NCBI RefSeq assembly: GCF_030161595.1
Contig: NZ_BSUM01000001.1
Location: 2,976,001 to 3,040,000, forward strand
DNA from: Litorihabitans aurantiacus
Lineage (GTDB): Bacteria > Actinomycetota > Actinomycetes > Actinomycetales > Beutenbergiaceae
Reading direction: 5' to 3'
DNA: 64,000 nt
Shown here: piece after piece, positions 18,305 through 26,896 of the stretch
Position numbering within the stretch: the first letter of the stretch is position 1
How the letters are laid out: each line of letters opens with the position of its first letter
Translations under genes and position numbers: made by a program
Notes under the pieces: model-generated
The model's input: only the letters and a program-made list of their open reading frames with translations
The model's database searches: none
Told to the model about the DNA's origin: nothing

Positions 18305-18907
18305 GTGACCGACCCCGCCCCCGAGAGGTTTGTCGACGTACCCCGAGAGGATTCCCGACCCTCCCCGAGAGCACTGCCGACGCACCCCGAGAGGTTTGCG
18401 GACGTATCCCGAGAGGATCACCGACCCGCGTCGCCCTCCCCGGCGGACGACGGCGACGCCTGGGTCCCGGCGTCGCCCCGCCTCGTCACGGCGAGGGTCG
18501 TCACGGCGCTCGCGGTGACGCCGCTGCCGATCGCTGCGGGAGCGGTCCTCGGCCTCCTCGTCTCGTCGTGGTGGTGGCTCCTCGCGGCGCCGTTCGCGCT
18601 CGGGCTCCTGTCCACGCTCGTGCGCAGCCGCCGGTACGTCGCCTCGCTGGGGCACGCCGAACGCGCCGAGGACCTCGTCGTGCGCGAGGGGCTCTGGAGC
18701 CGCTCGACGACCGTCGTCCCCTACGGCCGTCTGCAGCACGTGACCCTCACCGAGGGCCCGATCGACTCCCGGTTCGGCCTCGCCCGGCTCGAGATCCACA
18801 CGGCGGCGAGCGGTACGACCACCGTGCCCGGCCTGCCCGTCGCCGACGCCCGTGCGCTGCGGGCACGCCTCGCTCGACGCACCGGCGGGCGGGACGAGGG
18901 ACTGTGA
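18305..18907 (+). CDS. bPH2 (YdbS-like) membrane protein with repeat-coded N-terminus
   Basis: 200 residues from GTG 18305, no alternative start is visible before the membrane region. The first about 42 residues are encoded by five 22-bp tandem repeats and read as two 22-residue periods containing P-E-R-F-x-D-V-x-R-E-D. Two adjacent hydrophobic helices (about residues 60-105) precede a bacterial PH-like domain with V-R-E-G-L-W-S-R-S-T-T-V-V-P-Y-G-R-L-Q-H-V and T-E-G-P-I-D-S-R-F-G-L-A. It overlaps the next bPH2 gene by 4 bp, a pair equivalent to the YdbS/YdbT arrangement. Function unknown; envelope roles have been suggested for the family. Confidence 0.87.
   Translation: MTDPAPERFVDVPREDSRPSPRALPTHPERFADVSREDHRPASPSPADDGDAWVPASPRLVTARVVTALAVTPLPIAAGAVLGLLVSSWWWLLAAPFALGLLSTLVRSRRYVASLGHAERAEDLVVREGLWSRSTTVVPYGRLQHVTLTEGPIDSRFGLARLEIHTAASGTTTVPGLPVADARALRARLARRTGGRDEGL
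18319..18428. repeat. Five tandem 22-bp repeats inside the 5' end of the bPH2 gene
   Basis: Units start at 18319, 18341, 18363, 18385 and 18407. Each begins with CCCCGAGAG (last unit TCCCGAGAG) and ends with a variable CGAC-containing tail. Units 1 and 4 are nearly identical. 22 is not a multiple of three, so gain or loss of one unit would shift the reading frame of the host gene. Confidence 0.9.
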
Positions 18908-20445
18908 CGGGCGACGGCGACGGCGGCCTCGACGACGCCCCCGCCCCGGACGACCCGCGCTGGCGCCGTCGCCCCCTGCGGGCACTTGTCGCGCAGTCCG
19001 CGCGCACGATCCTCGCGGGGGCGGCGATCGTTCTCGCCGTCGTGCGCAACGAGATCGACGGCTGGATCCAGGGGGATCCGTTCGAGCCGGGCCTCGCCGT
19101 CGTGGTCGCGGGGATCGTGGCCGTGGGTGTGGCTCTGGTGCTCGCGGATCGCGCCGTGAACCGCCACCAGGTGCGCTACGCGATCACTGACCGCGGGCTG
19201 CACGTCCGCCGGCGCGGTCTCAGCTCGACCGCGACGACGTACCCCGCCGCCCGCATCGACGGCGTCGAGATCGCCCAGAGCATCACCGACCGGCTGTTCG
19301 GGCTCGCGACGCTCAAGGTCGAGGTGTCCGGCGGTGCCTCCTCGGGCGGTGCGGTCACCGGGCTGCCGCTCGCGGACGCACGTGAGTGGCGCGACGCGCT
19401 GCTGGTCCGGCGCGACGCCGCGAGGCGGGCCGCGACCCCCGGCAGCTCGCCGACCGGCGGTGACGACGGCGACGCCCCACCTCTGCGGGCCCACGAGCAT
19501 CGCGAGGACGACGGCGGCGCCCCCGTCCCGCCAGCGACCACCTCGCCCGCACCGCCGGACGATCCGCCGCCCGGCCGCCTCCTCCTCGCCCCCGGCCCCG
19601 ACCGCGCGCGCCGGTACGCGCTCCGCGCCGTCCAGCCGTGGGCCGCCGCGGTGGCGTGCCTGGTCGGCGGGACGCTCGCCGTGGTCGGCCTGGTCCGGGG
19701 CGAGGTGGGCGGTTCACTCGGCCTGCTCCTGGCCGCGGGCGCGGCCGGATTCGGGGCGGTGCGGACCGTCGTCGAGCGGTGGCGCCGCGTGGCGACCTGG
19801 CAGGTGCACGAGCACGACGGCGATCTCGTCGTCAGCCGCGGGCGCTGGAGTCGCACCCGGCGCACCGTGCGCGCCGGGCGGGTCTGCGCCGTCGTGCTGA
19901 CGCAGGGGCCGATCGACCGGCGCTCGGGCTGGTGGACGCTGAAGGTGGCCGTGCCGGCGCTCGGGTCGTCGGCGGGTGAGGACGGGGCGGACACCGTGGC
20001 CGTCGCAGCGACGGCGGACGAGGTTCGGCGCCTCACCCGGGCGCTTCTCCCCGGGCTCGACGAGGCGATGCACCGCGAGCTGGCCGCGGCGCTCGGGGCG
20101 GCGCGACCGCCGTCGACCTGGCTGCTCGCCCAGCCCTACGCGCGCCTGTTCTCGCCGCTGACCTGGCGCACCACCGGGCTGCGCACCGACGAGGCGCACG
20201 TCCTCGCGCGCGGCGGCCGGTGGTCGCGGTGGGTGCGCGTGGTCGACCGCACGCGCATCCAGCGCGTGACGACCGAGACCGGGCCGCGCGACCGCCGCCG
20301 GGGCGGCGCGAACCTCACGATCCACCTGCCGCCGGGACCCGCGGTGCGCACGGTGGTGCCGCACCTCGAGGCGGGGGCTGCGGGCGCGCTGCGCGACGAG
20401 CTCGCGCTCACGCGGGCCCTGGGCGCGAGCGCCCGCCCTCGCTAG
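18904..20445 (+). CDS. YdbT-like membrane protein with three bPH2 domains
   Basis: 513 residues from GTG 18904, overlapping the upstream gene by 4 bp. Two N-terminal helices (A-R-T-I-L-A-G-A-A-I-V, L-A-V-V-V-A-G-I-V-A-V) are followed by bPH2 units: Y-A-I-T-D-R-G-L-H-V-R-R-R-G-L, then a second after another helix pair (W-A-A-A-V-A-C-L-V-G-G; S-L-G-L-L-L-A-A-G-A) with S-R-G-R-W-S-R-T-R-R-T-V, and a third with A-R-G-G-R-W-S-R-W-V-R-V-V-D-R-T-R-I-Q-R-V. An acidic and Pro-rich linker separates domains one and two. The protein is expected to sit in the cytoplasmic membrane with its YdbS-like neighbour; function unknown. Confidence 0.88.
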   Translation: MTGDGDGGLDDAPAPDDPRWRRRPLRALVAQSARTILAGAAIVLAVVRNEIDGWIQGDPFEPGLAVVVAGIVAVGVALVLADRAVNRHQVRYAITDRGLHVRRRGLSSTATTYPAARIDGVEIAQSITDRLFGLATLKVEVSGGASSGGAVTGLPLADAREWRDALLVRRDAARRAATPGSSPTGGDDGDAPPLRAHEHREDDGGAPVPPATTSPAPPDDPPPGRLLLAPGPDRARRYALRAVQPWAAAVACLVGGTLAVVGLVRGEVGGSLGLLLAAGAAGFGAVRTVVERWRRVATWQVHEHDGDLVVSRGRWSRTRRTVRAGRVCAVVLTQGPIDRRSGWWTLKVAVPALGSSAGEDGADTVAVAATADEVRRLTRALLPGLDEAMHRELAAALGAARPPSTWLLAQPYARLFSPLTWRTTGLRTDEAHVLARGGRWSRWVRVVDRTRIQRVTTETGPRDRRRGGANLTIHLPPGPAVRTVVPHLEAGAAGALRDELALTRALGASARPR

Positions 20446-20454
20446 GGTCGAACG

Positions 20455-21295
20455 GTGACCTCACCTCCCGCGCACGTGCTGGACCTCTTCGCGGTCGAGG
20501 GCGTCCCCACCCCGCTGCCGGGCGGACAGGGTGGCAGCGTGCTCGTGGGCGACCTCGTGCTCAGCCCGGGCCGCGACGCCGTCGTGCAGCGCTGGCTCAG
20601 CCCCGTGCTGGCACGGCTCGCCCACGATCTCGACACCTCGGCGAGCCGCCGCAGCTTCCGCATCGCGATGCCGGTCCCCGCGCGCGACGGCGAGTGGGTC
20701 GTCGACGGGTGGGGTGCGAGCCGGTACGAGCCCGGGACGACGGCGTGCCACGACCTCGACGTCGCCCTCGCCGCGGGCCGGCTGCTCCACGCCCGGTTCG
20801 CCTCCCTCGTCCCGCACCGGCCCGACGTGCTCGCCACGCGCACCGACCGGTGGGCGCGCGCCGAGCGGCAGGCGTTCGGCGAGGCGCCGATCGACCCCGC
20901 CGTGGCGGCGCACCCTCCTCGCACCGCTGCTGGCCGAGCTGGTGGCGGTGGCCGGCGACGACCCCGACCAGCTCATCCACGCCGACCTCGCGGGGAACGT
21001 GCTGATCGACGGCGCGGGCGCCGCCGTCGTGATCGACGTCGCGCCCGCCTGGCGGCCGCAGCGCTGGGCGGAGGCCGTCTGCGTGCTCGACTCGGTGATG
21101 TGGCACGGCGCCGCACCGACCGCGCTCGACAAGTGGCGCACCGGCGTCGAGCGCGAGGCGATGCTGCGCGCGCTCGCGTTCCGCCTCCTCGCGGACGACC
21201 CGGTCGCGCCCGAGCGCTACCGGCCCGCGCTGAAGGCGCTGGGCGTCGTGGGTCCGCGCGGTCTCGCGCGCGCCGGCAGCGGGGTGACGGCATGA
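20455..21295 (+). CDS. TIGR02569-like aminoglycoside-phosphotransferase-fold protein (apparent frameshift)
   Basis: GTG 20455. The N-terminus H-V-L-D-L-F-A-V-E-G-V-P-T-P-L-P-G-G-Q-G-G-S is typical of an actinobacteria-specific APH-fold family. The kinase catalytic loop is I-H-A-D-L-A-G-N-V-L, followed by V-V-I-D-V-A-P-A-W-R-P, where the metal-binding Asp lies. At 20913-20915 an extra C seems to be present: removing it gives A-A-H-L-L-A-P-L-L and joins both halves. The substrate is unknown and a resistance role should not be assumed. TGA overlaps the ATG of the next gene by 4 bp. Confidence 0.8.
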
Positions 21296-21756
21296 GCCGC
21301 GACGGCGTCGCCCCGGGCGTCGTGGCGCGTGCCGCCGGGCAGGTGGCCCTCGGCGGCCTCATGCTCGCCGCCGGGACGGCGCACCTGCGGCGCACGCGCG
21401 GCTACCGCGTCGTGGTGCCGCGCTGGTTCCCCGGTGACCCCGACCGCGTGATCGTGGCCTCCGGCGTCGTCGAGCTCGCGATCGGCGGGGCGCTCGTGAC
21501 CGTGTGGCGCCAGCCCGCGCGTGCGTGGGTGGGGGTCACGACGGCGGCGTTCCTCGTGGCCGTCTGGCCCGGCAACGTCTCCCAGTACCTCGAGCGGCGC
21601 GACGCCGGGCCGCTGCTCGACTCCGACCTCAAGCGGCTCGTGCGGCTCCCGCTTCAGGTGCCGCTCATCGCGGGTGCGCTGGCGGCGGGTGACGTCGCGC
21701 GCGTGCTCGGTGGTCGGGCTCGCGACGACCGGGCCCGCACCGCCGTCGCTGACTAG
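21292..21756 (+). CDS. DoxX-like small membrane protein
   Basis: 154 residues from ATG 21292, coupled by an ATGA overlap to the upstream kinase-like gene. Four hydrophobic helices are visible: G-Q-V-A-L-G-G-L-M-L-A-A-G-T, V-A-S-G-V-V-E-L-A-I-G-G-A, V-G-V-T-T-A-A-F-L-V-A-V, and P-L-I-A-G-A-L-A-A-G. The A-G-T-A-H-L-x4-Y and P-x-W-F-P motifs, with W-P-G-N-V-S-Q-Y, match the DoxX/YkgB-like group found in actinobacteria. Cellular role unknown. Confidence 0.8.
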   Translation: MSRDGVAPGVVARAAGQVALGGLMLAAGTAHLRRTRGYRVVVPRWFPGDPDRVIVASGVVELAIGGALVTVWRQPARAWVGVTTAAFLVAVWPGNVSQYLERRDAGPLLDSDLKRLVRLPLQVPLIAGALAAGDVARVLGGRARDDRARTAVAD

Positions 21757-21765
21757 GCTCGCCGC

Positions 21766-22368
21766 ATGCCGAGCCCCCGCATCGTCGCCGTCTGCACCGT
21801 GCACGCCCTCGTGGAGGATCCCGGGACGATCGGGGTCACCGCGATCGACAAGCGCCCCGTCACCGGCGCGGTCAAGGTGGGGCCGTACGGCGTCCGCGCC
21901 GACGTCCAGGCCGACCGCAAGCACCACGGCGGGCTCGACAAGGCGCTGTACGCCTACGCGCAGGAGGACGCCGAGCACTGGGCCGCCGAGCTCGGCCGTG
22001 AGGTGCCGCCGGGCTTCTTCGGCGAGAACCTGCGCACCGAGGGCATCGACGTCAACGACGCACGAATCGGGGAGATCTGGCGTATCGGCGGCGGCGAGGG
22101 CGGGGACGCCACCGGCCCCGGGGGCGAGGGCGTCGAGGTCCAGGTCACCATGCCGCGCACCCCGTGCGCCACGTTCGCGCGCTGGATCGGCGGTGAGCAC
22201 CAGCGCGGCTGGGTGCGCCGGTTCTCCGACGCCCGCCGCCTCGGCCCCTACCTCCGGGTCCTGCGCGGCGGACGGATCACCGCGGGCGACCCGATCACCG
22301 TGATCGAGCGGCCGGACGGCCCGAGCATCGTCGACGCCTACCGCGCCCCGGCCACCGCGCGCGCCTGA
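21766..22368 (+). CDS. MOSC-domain protein (YiiM-like)
   Basis: 200 residues from ATG 21766. The MOSC pattern is well kept: D-R-K-H-H-G-G-L-D-K-A-L-Y-A-Y, P-G-F-F-G-E-N-L-R-T-E-G-I-D-V, and M-P-R-T-P-C-A-T-F, where the Cys is the conserved MOSC cysteine expected to ligate molybdenum or bind sulfur. It lies 9 bp after the DoxX-like gene on the same strand. YiiM-type proteins are involved in detoxifying N-hydroxylated bases or handling the molybdenum cofactor; which applies here is not visible from context. Confidence 0.9.
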   Translation: MPSPRIVAVCTVHALVEDPGTIGVTAIDKRPVTGAVKVGPYGVRADVQADRKHHGGLDKALYAYAQEDAEHWAAELGREVPPGFFGENLRTEGIDVNDARIGEIWRIGGGEGGDATGPGGEGVEVQVTMPRTPCATFARWIGGEHQRGWVRRFSDARRLGPYLRVLRGGRITAGDPITVIERPDGPSIVDAYRAPATARA

Positions 22369-22372
22369 GCCC

Positions 22373-22846
22373 TCACCCCTCCTCGAGCACGACGAGCGGC
22401 CCCTCGTCCGCCGTCGGCACCTCGAACCCGTCCACGATCCGGCGCAGGGTCGCCTCGCTGATCACGACGTCGTCCGGCCCGGCCCCCGTGCGGGCGGAGA
22501 CGCGCGCGAGGAGCGTCGGCCACGGCACCCGGAGGTACCAGGTCGTGACTTCGGCACCGAGCGGCGCGAGCAGCGCGCGGTACTCCGTGCGCAGCGACCG
22601 CCGCCAGAACGACGTGTCGACGACGACGTCCCGCCCCTCCCGCACCAGCGCCACCAGCCGCTCCTGCACCAGGGCGTGCACCTCCTCCTGGGCCCCGGCC
22701 GGCAGCGGGTAGTCGACGTGACCGAGGCGCGCGGCCTCCTGGTCCCAGCCGAGCCGCACCCAGCCCTCGCGCTCGAGCCGCCGCGCCGTCGTCGACTTGC
22801 CGGACCCGGCCGGTCCGCACAGCAGGATCACGCGCGGGGTGCTCAT
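22373..22846 (-). CDS. AAA/zeta-like P-loop kinase
   Basis: 157 residues from ATG 22846. The Walker A loop is L-L-C-G-P-A-G-S-G-K-S-T-T-A-R-R, and D-V-V-V-D-T-S-F-W is a Walker B-like strand with substrate-site Asp. A lid-like arginine region R-V-S-A-R-T-G-A-G follows, as in nucleotide and small-molecule kinases (AAA_33). The small size points to phosphorylation of a nucleoside, sugar or antibiotic. Its end is 5 bp from the convergent MOSC gene, and it is divergent from the DinB gene over 70 bp. Confidence 0.85.
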   Translation of the reverse strand: MSTPRVILLCGPAGSGKSTTARRLEREGWVRLGWDQEAARLGHVDYPLPAGAQEEVHALVQERLVALVREGRDVVVDTSFWRRSLRTEYRALLAPLGAEVTTWYLRVPWPTLLARVSARTGAGPDDVVISEATLRRIVDGFEVPTADEGPLVVLEEG

Positions 22847-22916
22847 GCGGCCACCGTAGAACCCGGGCCGCGCGAGGCGTACGTTCGGCACGAAGCCGAG
22901 ACTCGAGGAGCCACCC

Positions 22917-23422
22917 GTGAGAAGCACCGACGTCCTGACCGACGCGTTCGCCCGCGTCCCCGACCTGCTGCGCCACGCGCTGGAGGGCGCCGACCCCGCC
23001 GCGCTCACCCGCCGCCTCGACCCCGAGGCCAACACCCTGGCCTGGCTCGCGTGGCACACCGGGCGCGAGCAGGACGCCCAGCTCGCCGACCTCGCGGGCA
23101 CCGAGCAGGTCTGGACCGGCGAGGGCTGGGCCGACCGCGCCCGCCTCCCCTGCCGACGGGCGACATGGGCTACGGCCACTCCCCCGACGAGGTCGCCCAG
23201 GTCGACGCACCGGCCGACGTGCTCCTGGGGTACGCGGACGCCGTCGAGCGCGCGGCCCGTGCCTACCTCGCGACGCTGTCGGACGACGACCTCGACGCCG
23301 TCGTCGACGACGACTGGGACCCGCCCGTCACGCGCGGCGCGCGGCTGGTGAGCGTCGTGGCCGACGCGTTCGAGCACGCCGGCCAGGCCGCGTTCCTGCG
23401 CGGGCTCCTCGACCGGTCCTGA
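22917..23422 (+). CDS. DinB/DUF664 mycothiol-dependent-transferase-like protein (apparent frameshift)
   Basis: GTG 22917, preceded by GAGGAG. The N-terminal half gives L-A-W-L-A-W-H-T-G-R-E-Q-D-A-Q-L-A-D, a four-helix DinB bundle His motif. After 23147-23150 (C4, expected C5) the frame moves by -1 and continues with G-D-M-G-Y-G-H-S-P-D-E-V and the third His region D-A-F-E-H-A-G-Q-A-A-F-L-R-G-L to the end at 23422. These proteins bind a metal through three His and often use mycothiol as thiol cofactor, which is consistent with an actinobacterial host. Total length about 169 residues. Confidence 0.83.
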
Positions 23423-23494
23423 CCCGGGCGCGAGCGGTGCGGCGCAGCTGGGCGACGGCCCGACCTCCCGCACCCGCCCGCACCGCCGGCTCGA

Positions 23495-24442
23495 TCACCG
23501 GACGGTGGTGTCCAACCGACCCACCGGCTCGTGCGCGGCACCCGCGACGGCGGCCCACGCGTCCGCGTCGAGCCCGAGCTCCGTGCGCAGGAATGCGGTC
23601 GTGACGCGCCGCACGAGGTCGACCATCGCCGGGCTCTCGTCGGTCGTCTCGGTCGAGCGGTAGTCCTGGATGCCGCCGAGCATGTGCCCGCCGCCGTGCA
23701 GCGTGAGCAGGTGCCGGGCGCCGGGGCTGAGGTGGAAGACGTCGGTGAACCAGTCCGGGCCGCGGGTGGAGAGCGCCGACTGGTCCGCGTCGCCGGCGAC
23801 GACGAGCGACGGCGTCGCGAGCCCGCTGAAGTCGGGGCTCATGAAGGCGAAGTGCTCCTGCGCGAACGGGACGAGGTCACCGCGGGCGATGCCCGTGGTG
23901 GACAGCAGCACGCCGGCGCGGACCCGGGTGTCGGTGCGGTCCTCGCCGGGGCGACCCGCGGCGTCGAGCACCCGGGCCCCCAGCAGCATGCCGACGGTCT
24001 GCCCGCCCCAGGAGTGCCCGGCGACCGCCAGCCGCTCGGTGTCGACGCGCCCCGCCAGTCCCGGTAGGGCGGCGACGAGCGTGTCGAGCTCGTCGATCAC
24101 GCGCACGACGTCGTCGACCCGCGTCCTCCAGATCCCCGGGGTGCGGGGATCGTCCGGCGCGAGGTCGAGCGAGGCCGAGTCGAGGAACGTCGGCTGCACG
24201 ACGACGAACCCGTGCGCGGCCCAGTGGTCCACGAGGGGGTCGGCCGCCGTCATCGACTGCCGGTAGCCGTGCGCGAAGGCGATGACGGGCAGGCCGCTGC
24301 CCTCGGCCGGCGCGGTGACGCGCACCTGGAGGTCGTCACCCCGCCCGGGGGCCGGCAGGACGACGGGCCGCACGCTGAGGACGCGCGTGGTGGTGCGGGG
24401 GAGGAATCGGTGGACGGCACGGGGCACCTCTCGGGGGATCAC
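23495..24442 (-). CDS. Alpha/beta hydrolase, chlorophyllase/PAF-acetylhydrolase-like
   Basis: 315 residues from ATG 24442. It contains the oxyanion strand P-V-I-A-F-A-H-G-Y-R-Q-S, the nucleophile elbow V-A-G-H-S-W-G-G-Q-T, an acidic residue in V-V-A-G-D-A-D-Q-S, and a late His in L-H-G-G-G-H-M-L-G-G-I-Q-D-Y. No signal peptide is seen. It is divergent from a TetR regulator with a palindrome between them, so its expression is probably controlled by that TetR protein in response to an ester or related ligand. Substrate unknown. Confidence 0.88.
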   Translation of the reverse strand: MIPREVPRAVHRFLPRTTTRVLSVRPVVLPAPGRGDDLQVRVTAPAEGSGLPVIAFAHGYRQSMTAADPLVDHWAAHGFVVVQPTFLDSASLDLAPDDPRTPGIWRTRVDDVVRVIDELDTLVAALPGLAGRVDTERLAVAGHSWGGQTVGMLLGARVLDAAGRPGEDRTDTRVRAGVLLSTTGIARGDLVPFAQEHFAFMSPDFSGLATPSLVVAGDADQSALSTRGPDWFTDVFHLSPGARHLLTLHGGGHMLGGIQDYRSTETTDESPAMVDLVRRVTTAFLRTELGLDADAWAAVAGAAHEPVGRLDTTVR

Positions 24443-24480
24443 GGCGTCGACTGCGAAACGGATCGACGTTCCACACGATA

Positions 24481-24495
24481 CGGAACACTGTTCCG
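24481..24495. promoter_or_regulatory. Palindromic operator for the TetR/hydrolase pair
   Basis: CGGAACA-C-TGTTCCG is a perfect 15-bp palindrome in the divergent spacer between hydrolase (start 24442) and TetR gene (start 24556). A further GTTCC at 24469 and a GTTCC at 24530 suggest additional half sites. TetR dimers commonly bind such sites; assignment rests on position. Confidence 0.6.
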
Positions 24496-24555
24496 GTGTG
24501 CAAGCGAAAGTGGATCAATGTTCCGGTTGGCGGCTGGGCGTGGGACGATCACGCG

Positions 24556-25257
24556 GTGACCTCCGCAGCGACACCCCCGACCCCGGGAAGGGCCTCGGGC
24601 TCCGGCGACCACGCCGATCCCGACGCGCGCCCCGCCGGCGGCAGCCCCGGCTCGGACCTCGGCTCCCGCACCACCGCCCCGCTGCGGCGCGACGTCGCCC
24701 GCAACCAGGGCGCGCTGCTGGAGGCCGCCGCCCGCGTCTTCACGACCTCGGGCGTGGGTGCCCCCGTCCGCGAGATCGCCGCCGCCGCCGGGGTCGGCGT
24801 CGCCACGCTCTACCGCCACTTCCCCACGCGGGCCGACCTCGTGGTCGCCGTGTACCGCCACCAGATCGAGGAGTGCGCCGCGGCCGGGCCGTCACTCCTG
24901 GCGTCGGCGCCCGGGCCGTTCGAGGCGACCCTGAGCTGGGTGCACCTCTTCGTGGACTTCCTCGGCACGAAGCACGGCCTGTCCCGGGTGTGGGAGGGCG
25001 ACGCCGAGGAGTTCGGCGCGCTGCACGCGCTCTTCGTCGAGCGCCTCGTCCCGGTCCTGACCGACCTGCTCGACGCCGGCCGCGCCGCCGGCGAGGTCGT
25101 CGCGCCGATCTCGGCCTACCGGCTGCTGCGCGCGGTCGGCGACCTGGTCGCGTGGAGCCCGCAGGACCCCGACTACGACGTCCGCGAGGTCGTGACGCTG
25201 CTGGTCAGCGGCCTGCGGCAGGCCCAGCCGGACCGGCTCGGAGACACGGCGGGCTGA
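24556..25257 (+). CDS. TetR-family transcriptional regulator
   Basis: 233 residues. GTG 24556 is chosen, leaving the palindrome upstream; an in-frame GTG at 24496 would place the operator at the very start of the gene. After a Pro/Gly/Ser-rich leader of about 50 residues comes the HTH: L-L-E-A-A-A-R-V-F-T-T-S-G-V-G-A-P-V-R-E-I-A-A-A-A-G-V-G-V-A-T-L-Y-R-H-F. The C-terminal SbtR-like ligand domain includes W-E-G-D-A-E-E-F-G-A-L-H. It probably represses the divergent hydrolase and itself. Confidence 0.93.
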   Translation: MTSAATPPTPGRASGSGDHADPDARPAGGSPGSDLGSRTTAPLRRDVARNQGALLEAAARVFTTSGVGAPVREIAAAAGVGVATLYRHFPTRADLVVAVYRHQIEECAAAGPSLLASAPGPFEATLSWVHLFVDFLGTKHGLSRVWEGDAEEFGALHALFVERLVPVLTDLLDAGRAAGEVVAPISAYRLLRAVGDLVAWSPQDPDYDVREVVTLLVSGLRQAQPDRLGDTAG

Positions 25258-25308
25258 CGCGCCGCCGCAGCGGTGGCGGGACCACCGCCGGGCGGGGAGG
25301 ATCGCGAC

Positions 25309-25740
25309 ATGGGTTCACGAGCCGTGCGGGTGCCGATCTGGGTGGTCGCCGCCCTCGCATCGTCCGGCGCAACGGGTGTCTCCGCCTGCTCCTCCTACCC
25401 GTGCACGACCGAGGGGTACTCGAGCACGATCGTGGTGGAGGTCGAGGGGCGACGGTCCGATATCGCCGACCTGGAGCTCTGCGTGGAGGATCGCTGCTCC
25501 TCCGACGACGACGTCACCGACCCCAGCAGGCTGATCGCCCACGGGCCGCCGACGCGTGCGGACGACGGGAGCCGATGGACCTTCGGCGTCGCGCTGCACC
25601 GCGACCACCTCGTCGTCCGTGCACTCGCCGCCGACGGGAGCATCCTCCGTGAGACACCGGTCTCGGTCGACTTCAGACGTGTGGGTGGGAGCGCACGCTG
25701 CGGCGGACCTCAGGAGGCGATCGTCCGCATCGACGTCTGA
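25309..25740 (+). CDS. Small exported lipoprotein of unknown function
   Basis: 143 residues from ATG 25309 after GGGGAGGA. The N-terminus is a short signal sequence ending in V-S-A-C-S-S, a good lipobox with Cys about residue 27. The mature part contains paired cysteines (L-E-L-C-V-E-D-R-C) and another near the C-terminus (A-R-C-G-G), so disulfides are likely. Beta-rich content and no recognisable domain. It would be membrane-anchored outside the cell. No obvious functional link to the neighbouring TetR or PhzF genes. Confidence 0.75.
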   Translation: MGSRAVRVPIWVVAALASSGATGVSACSSYPCTTEGYSSTIVVEVEGRRSDIADLELCVEDRCSSDDDVTDPSRLIAHGPPTRADDGSRWTFGVALHRDHLVVRALAADGSILRETPVSVDFRRVGGSARCGGPQEAIVRIDV

Positions 25741-25760
25741 CCGACGTCGGAGCCGGGCGC

Positions 25761-26690
25761 TCAGACGCCGATCTCGCCCCGGATCGCGACGACGGCGGCC
25801 CCTCCCACCCACAGCGCCCCACCGGCGTCGCGGGTGATCGAGACGCGGCCGTCGTGCCCGACCATCCGCCCCTGCGCGGCCGTGAAGGGTGCGCTCACGC
25901 GGCCGGTGTCGATCAGCCACTGCGCCGCCGAGGCGTTGAGGCTCCCGGTCACGGGGTCCTCCACGAGGCCGCCCTCGCCGTCGACGATGAGCGCCCGGAT
26001 CTCGACGCGCGGCTCGCCGTCGAGCGCCTCCGCACGCAGGCCGACGACGCCGATCGAGCGTTCGACGCCGTCACGTGCCGGCTCCGGCCGCACCGCGAGC
26101 ACCGCGTCGGCGTCGCGCAGCAGGACGCCGATCCACCCCGGCCCGTTGTCGATCCAGCGGACCTCGAGGACCGCGTCGGCGTCGGCCTCGAGCCCGAGCG
26201 TGCGCACGACGGCGTCGCGCTCGTCCGTCTCGGGCGTCCCGGAGCGCAGGAGCGAGGGCGCCTCGAAGGCGAGTGCGACGGCGTCGGCCGCAGCGCCACC
26301 GGCACCGGCCCCGTCGCCGTCGCGACCCTCACCGCCCGCACCCTCCGCGATCTCGCGCACGGTGACGAGCCCGACCCCGCACTCCTGCACCACGCGGCCC
26401 GCGACGGCGGGCGACCCGCCGGCGTCGAGCCAGGCAGCCGCCGTGCCGAGCGTCGGGTGCCCCGCGAACGGCAGCTCGCGCCGGCCGGCGAAGATGCGCA
26501 CGCGGTAGTCGGCGCCCGGGTCGGTGGGCGGCAGGAGGAAGGTGCACTCCGAGAGGTTGGTCCACGCCGAGACGTCGGCCATCTGCTCGTCGGTGAGCCC
26601 GACGGCGTCGTGCACCACCGCGAGGGGATTGCCGGCGAAGGGCCGGGCACCGAAGACGTCGACCTGGCGGAACGGGCGCGTGGTGGGCAT
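25761..26690 (-). CDS. PhzF-family isomerase/epimerase-like protein
   Basis: 309 residues from ATG 26690. PhzF landmarks are present: Q-V-D-V-F-G-A-R-P-F-A-G-N-P-L-A-V-V at the start, L-S-E-C-T-F (the conserved Glu acid/base), E-L-P-F-A-G-H-P-T-L-G-T-A at the first lobe, and D-P-V-T-G-S-L-N at the second. A Gly/Ala/Asp-rich insertion occurs near residue 130. The family catalyses proton shifts, best known in phenazine synthesis, but no phenazine genes are nearby, so the substrate is unknown. Confidence 0.92.
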   Translation of the reverse strand: MPTTRPFRQVDVFGARPFAGNPLAVVHDAVGLTDEQMADVSAWTNLSECTFLLPPTDPGADYRVRIFAGRRELPFAGHPTLGTAAAWLDAGGSPAVAGRVVQECGVGLVTVREIAEGAGGEGRDGDGAGAGGAAADAVALAFEAPSLLRSGTPETDERDAVVRTLGLEADADAVLEVRWIDNGPGWIGVLLRDADAVLAVRPEPARDGVERSIGVVGLRAEALDGEPRVEIRALIVDGEGGLVEDPVTGSLNASAAQWLIDTGRVSAPFTAAQGRMVGHDGRVSITRDAGGALWVGGAAVVAIRGEIGV

Positions 26691-26896
26691 GGTCGCGAGC
26701 GTAGACCCGGCACGCACCCGTGCACTCGCGATGGGACCGTTCACAACCGCCCACATGTGACGCAACCGTGTCGAGAACATTTCCACCCGGTCACGGGAGA
26801 CGCCCTTGGCCGCTGTCAGGTTCCGCACCGGTAAATCTTTGGCGAGATGACACCCTCCGGTCGCGGAACGTCCCCCGCGGGTTTACAACTTCTCTC

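Noticed and set aside
18319-18428. CRISPR array
   Set aside because: Repeats are directly adjacent with no unique spacers, only five 22-bp units, within a coding frame and without cas genes nearby.
20455-21295. Aminoglycoside resistance gene
   Set aside because: The fold is APH-like but the sequence fits a general actinobacterial family (TIGR02569-like), and there is no resistance gene context.
20455-21756. One fused protein of kinase-like and DoxX-like parts
   Set aside because: The apparent fusion arises from an extra base at about 20914. Correcting it restores separate genes with an ATGA overlap.
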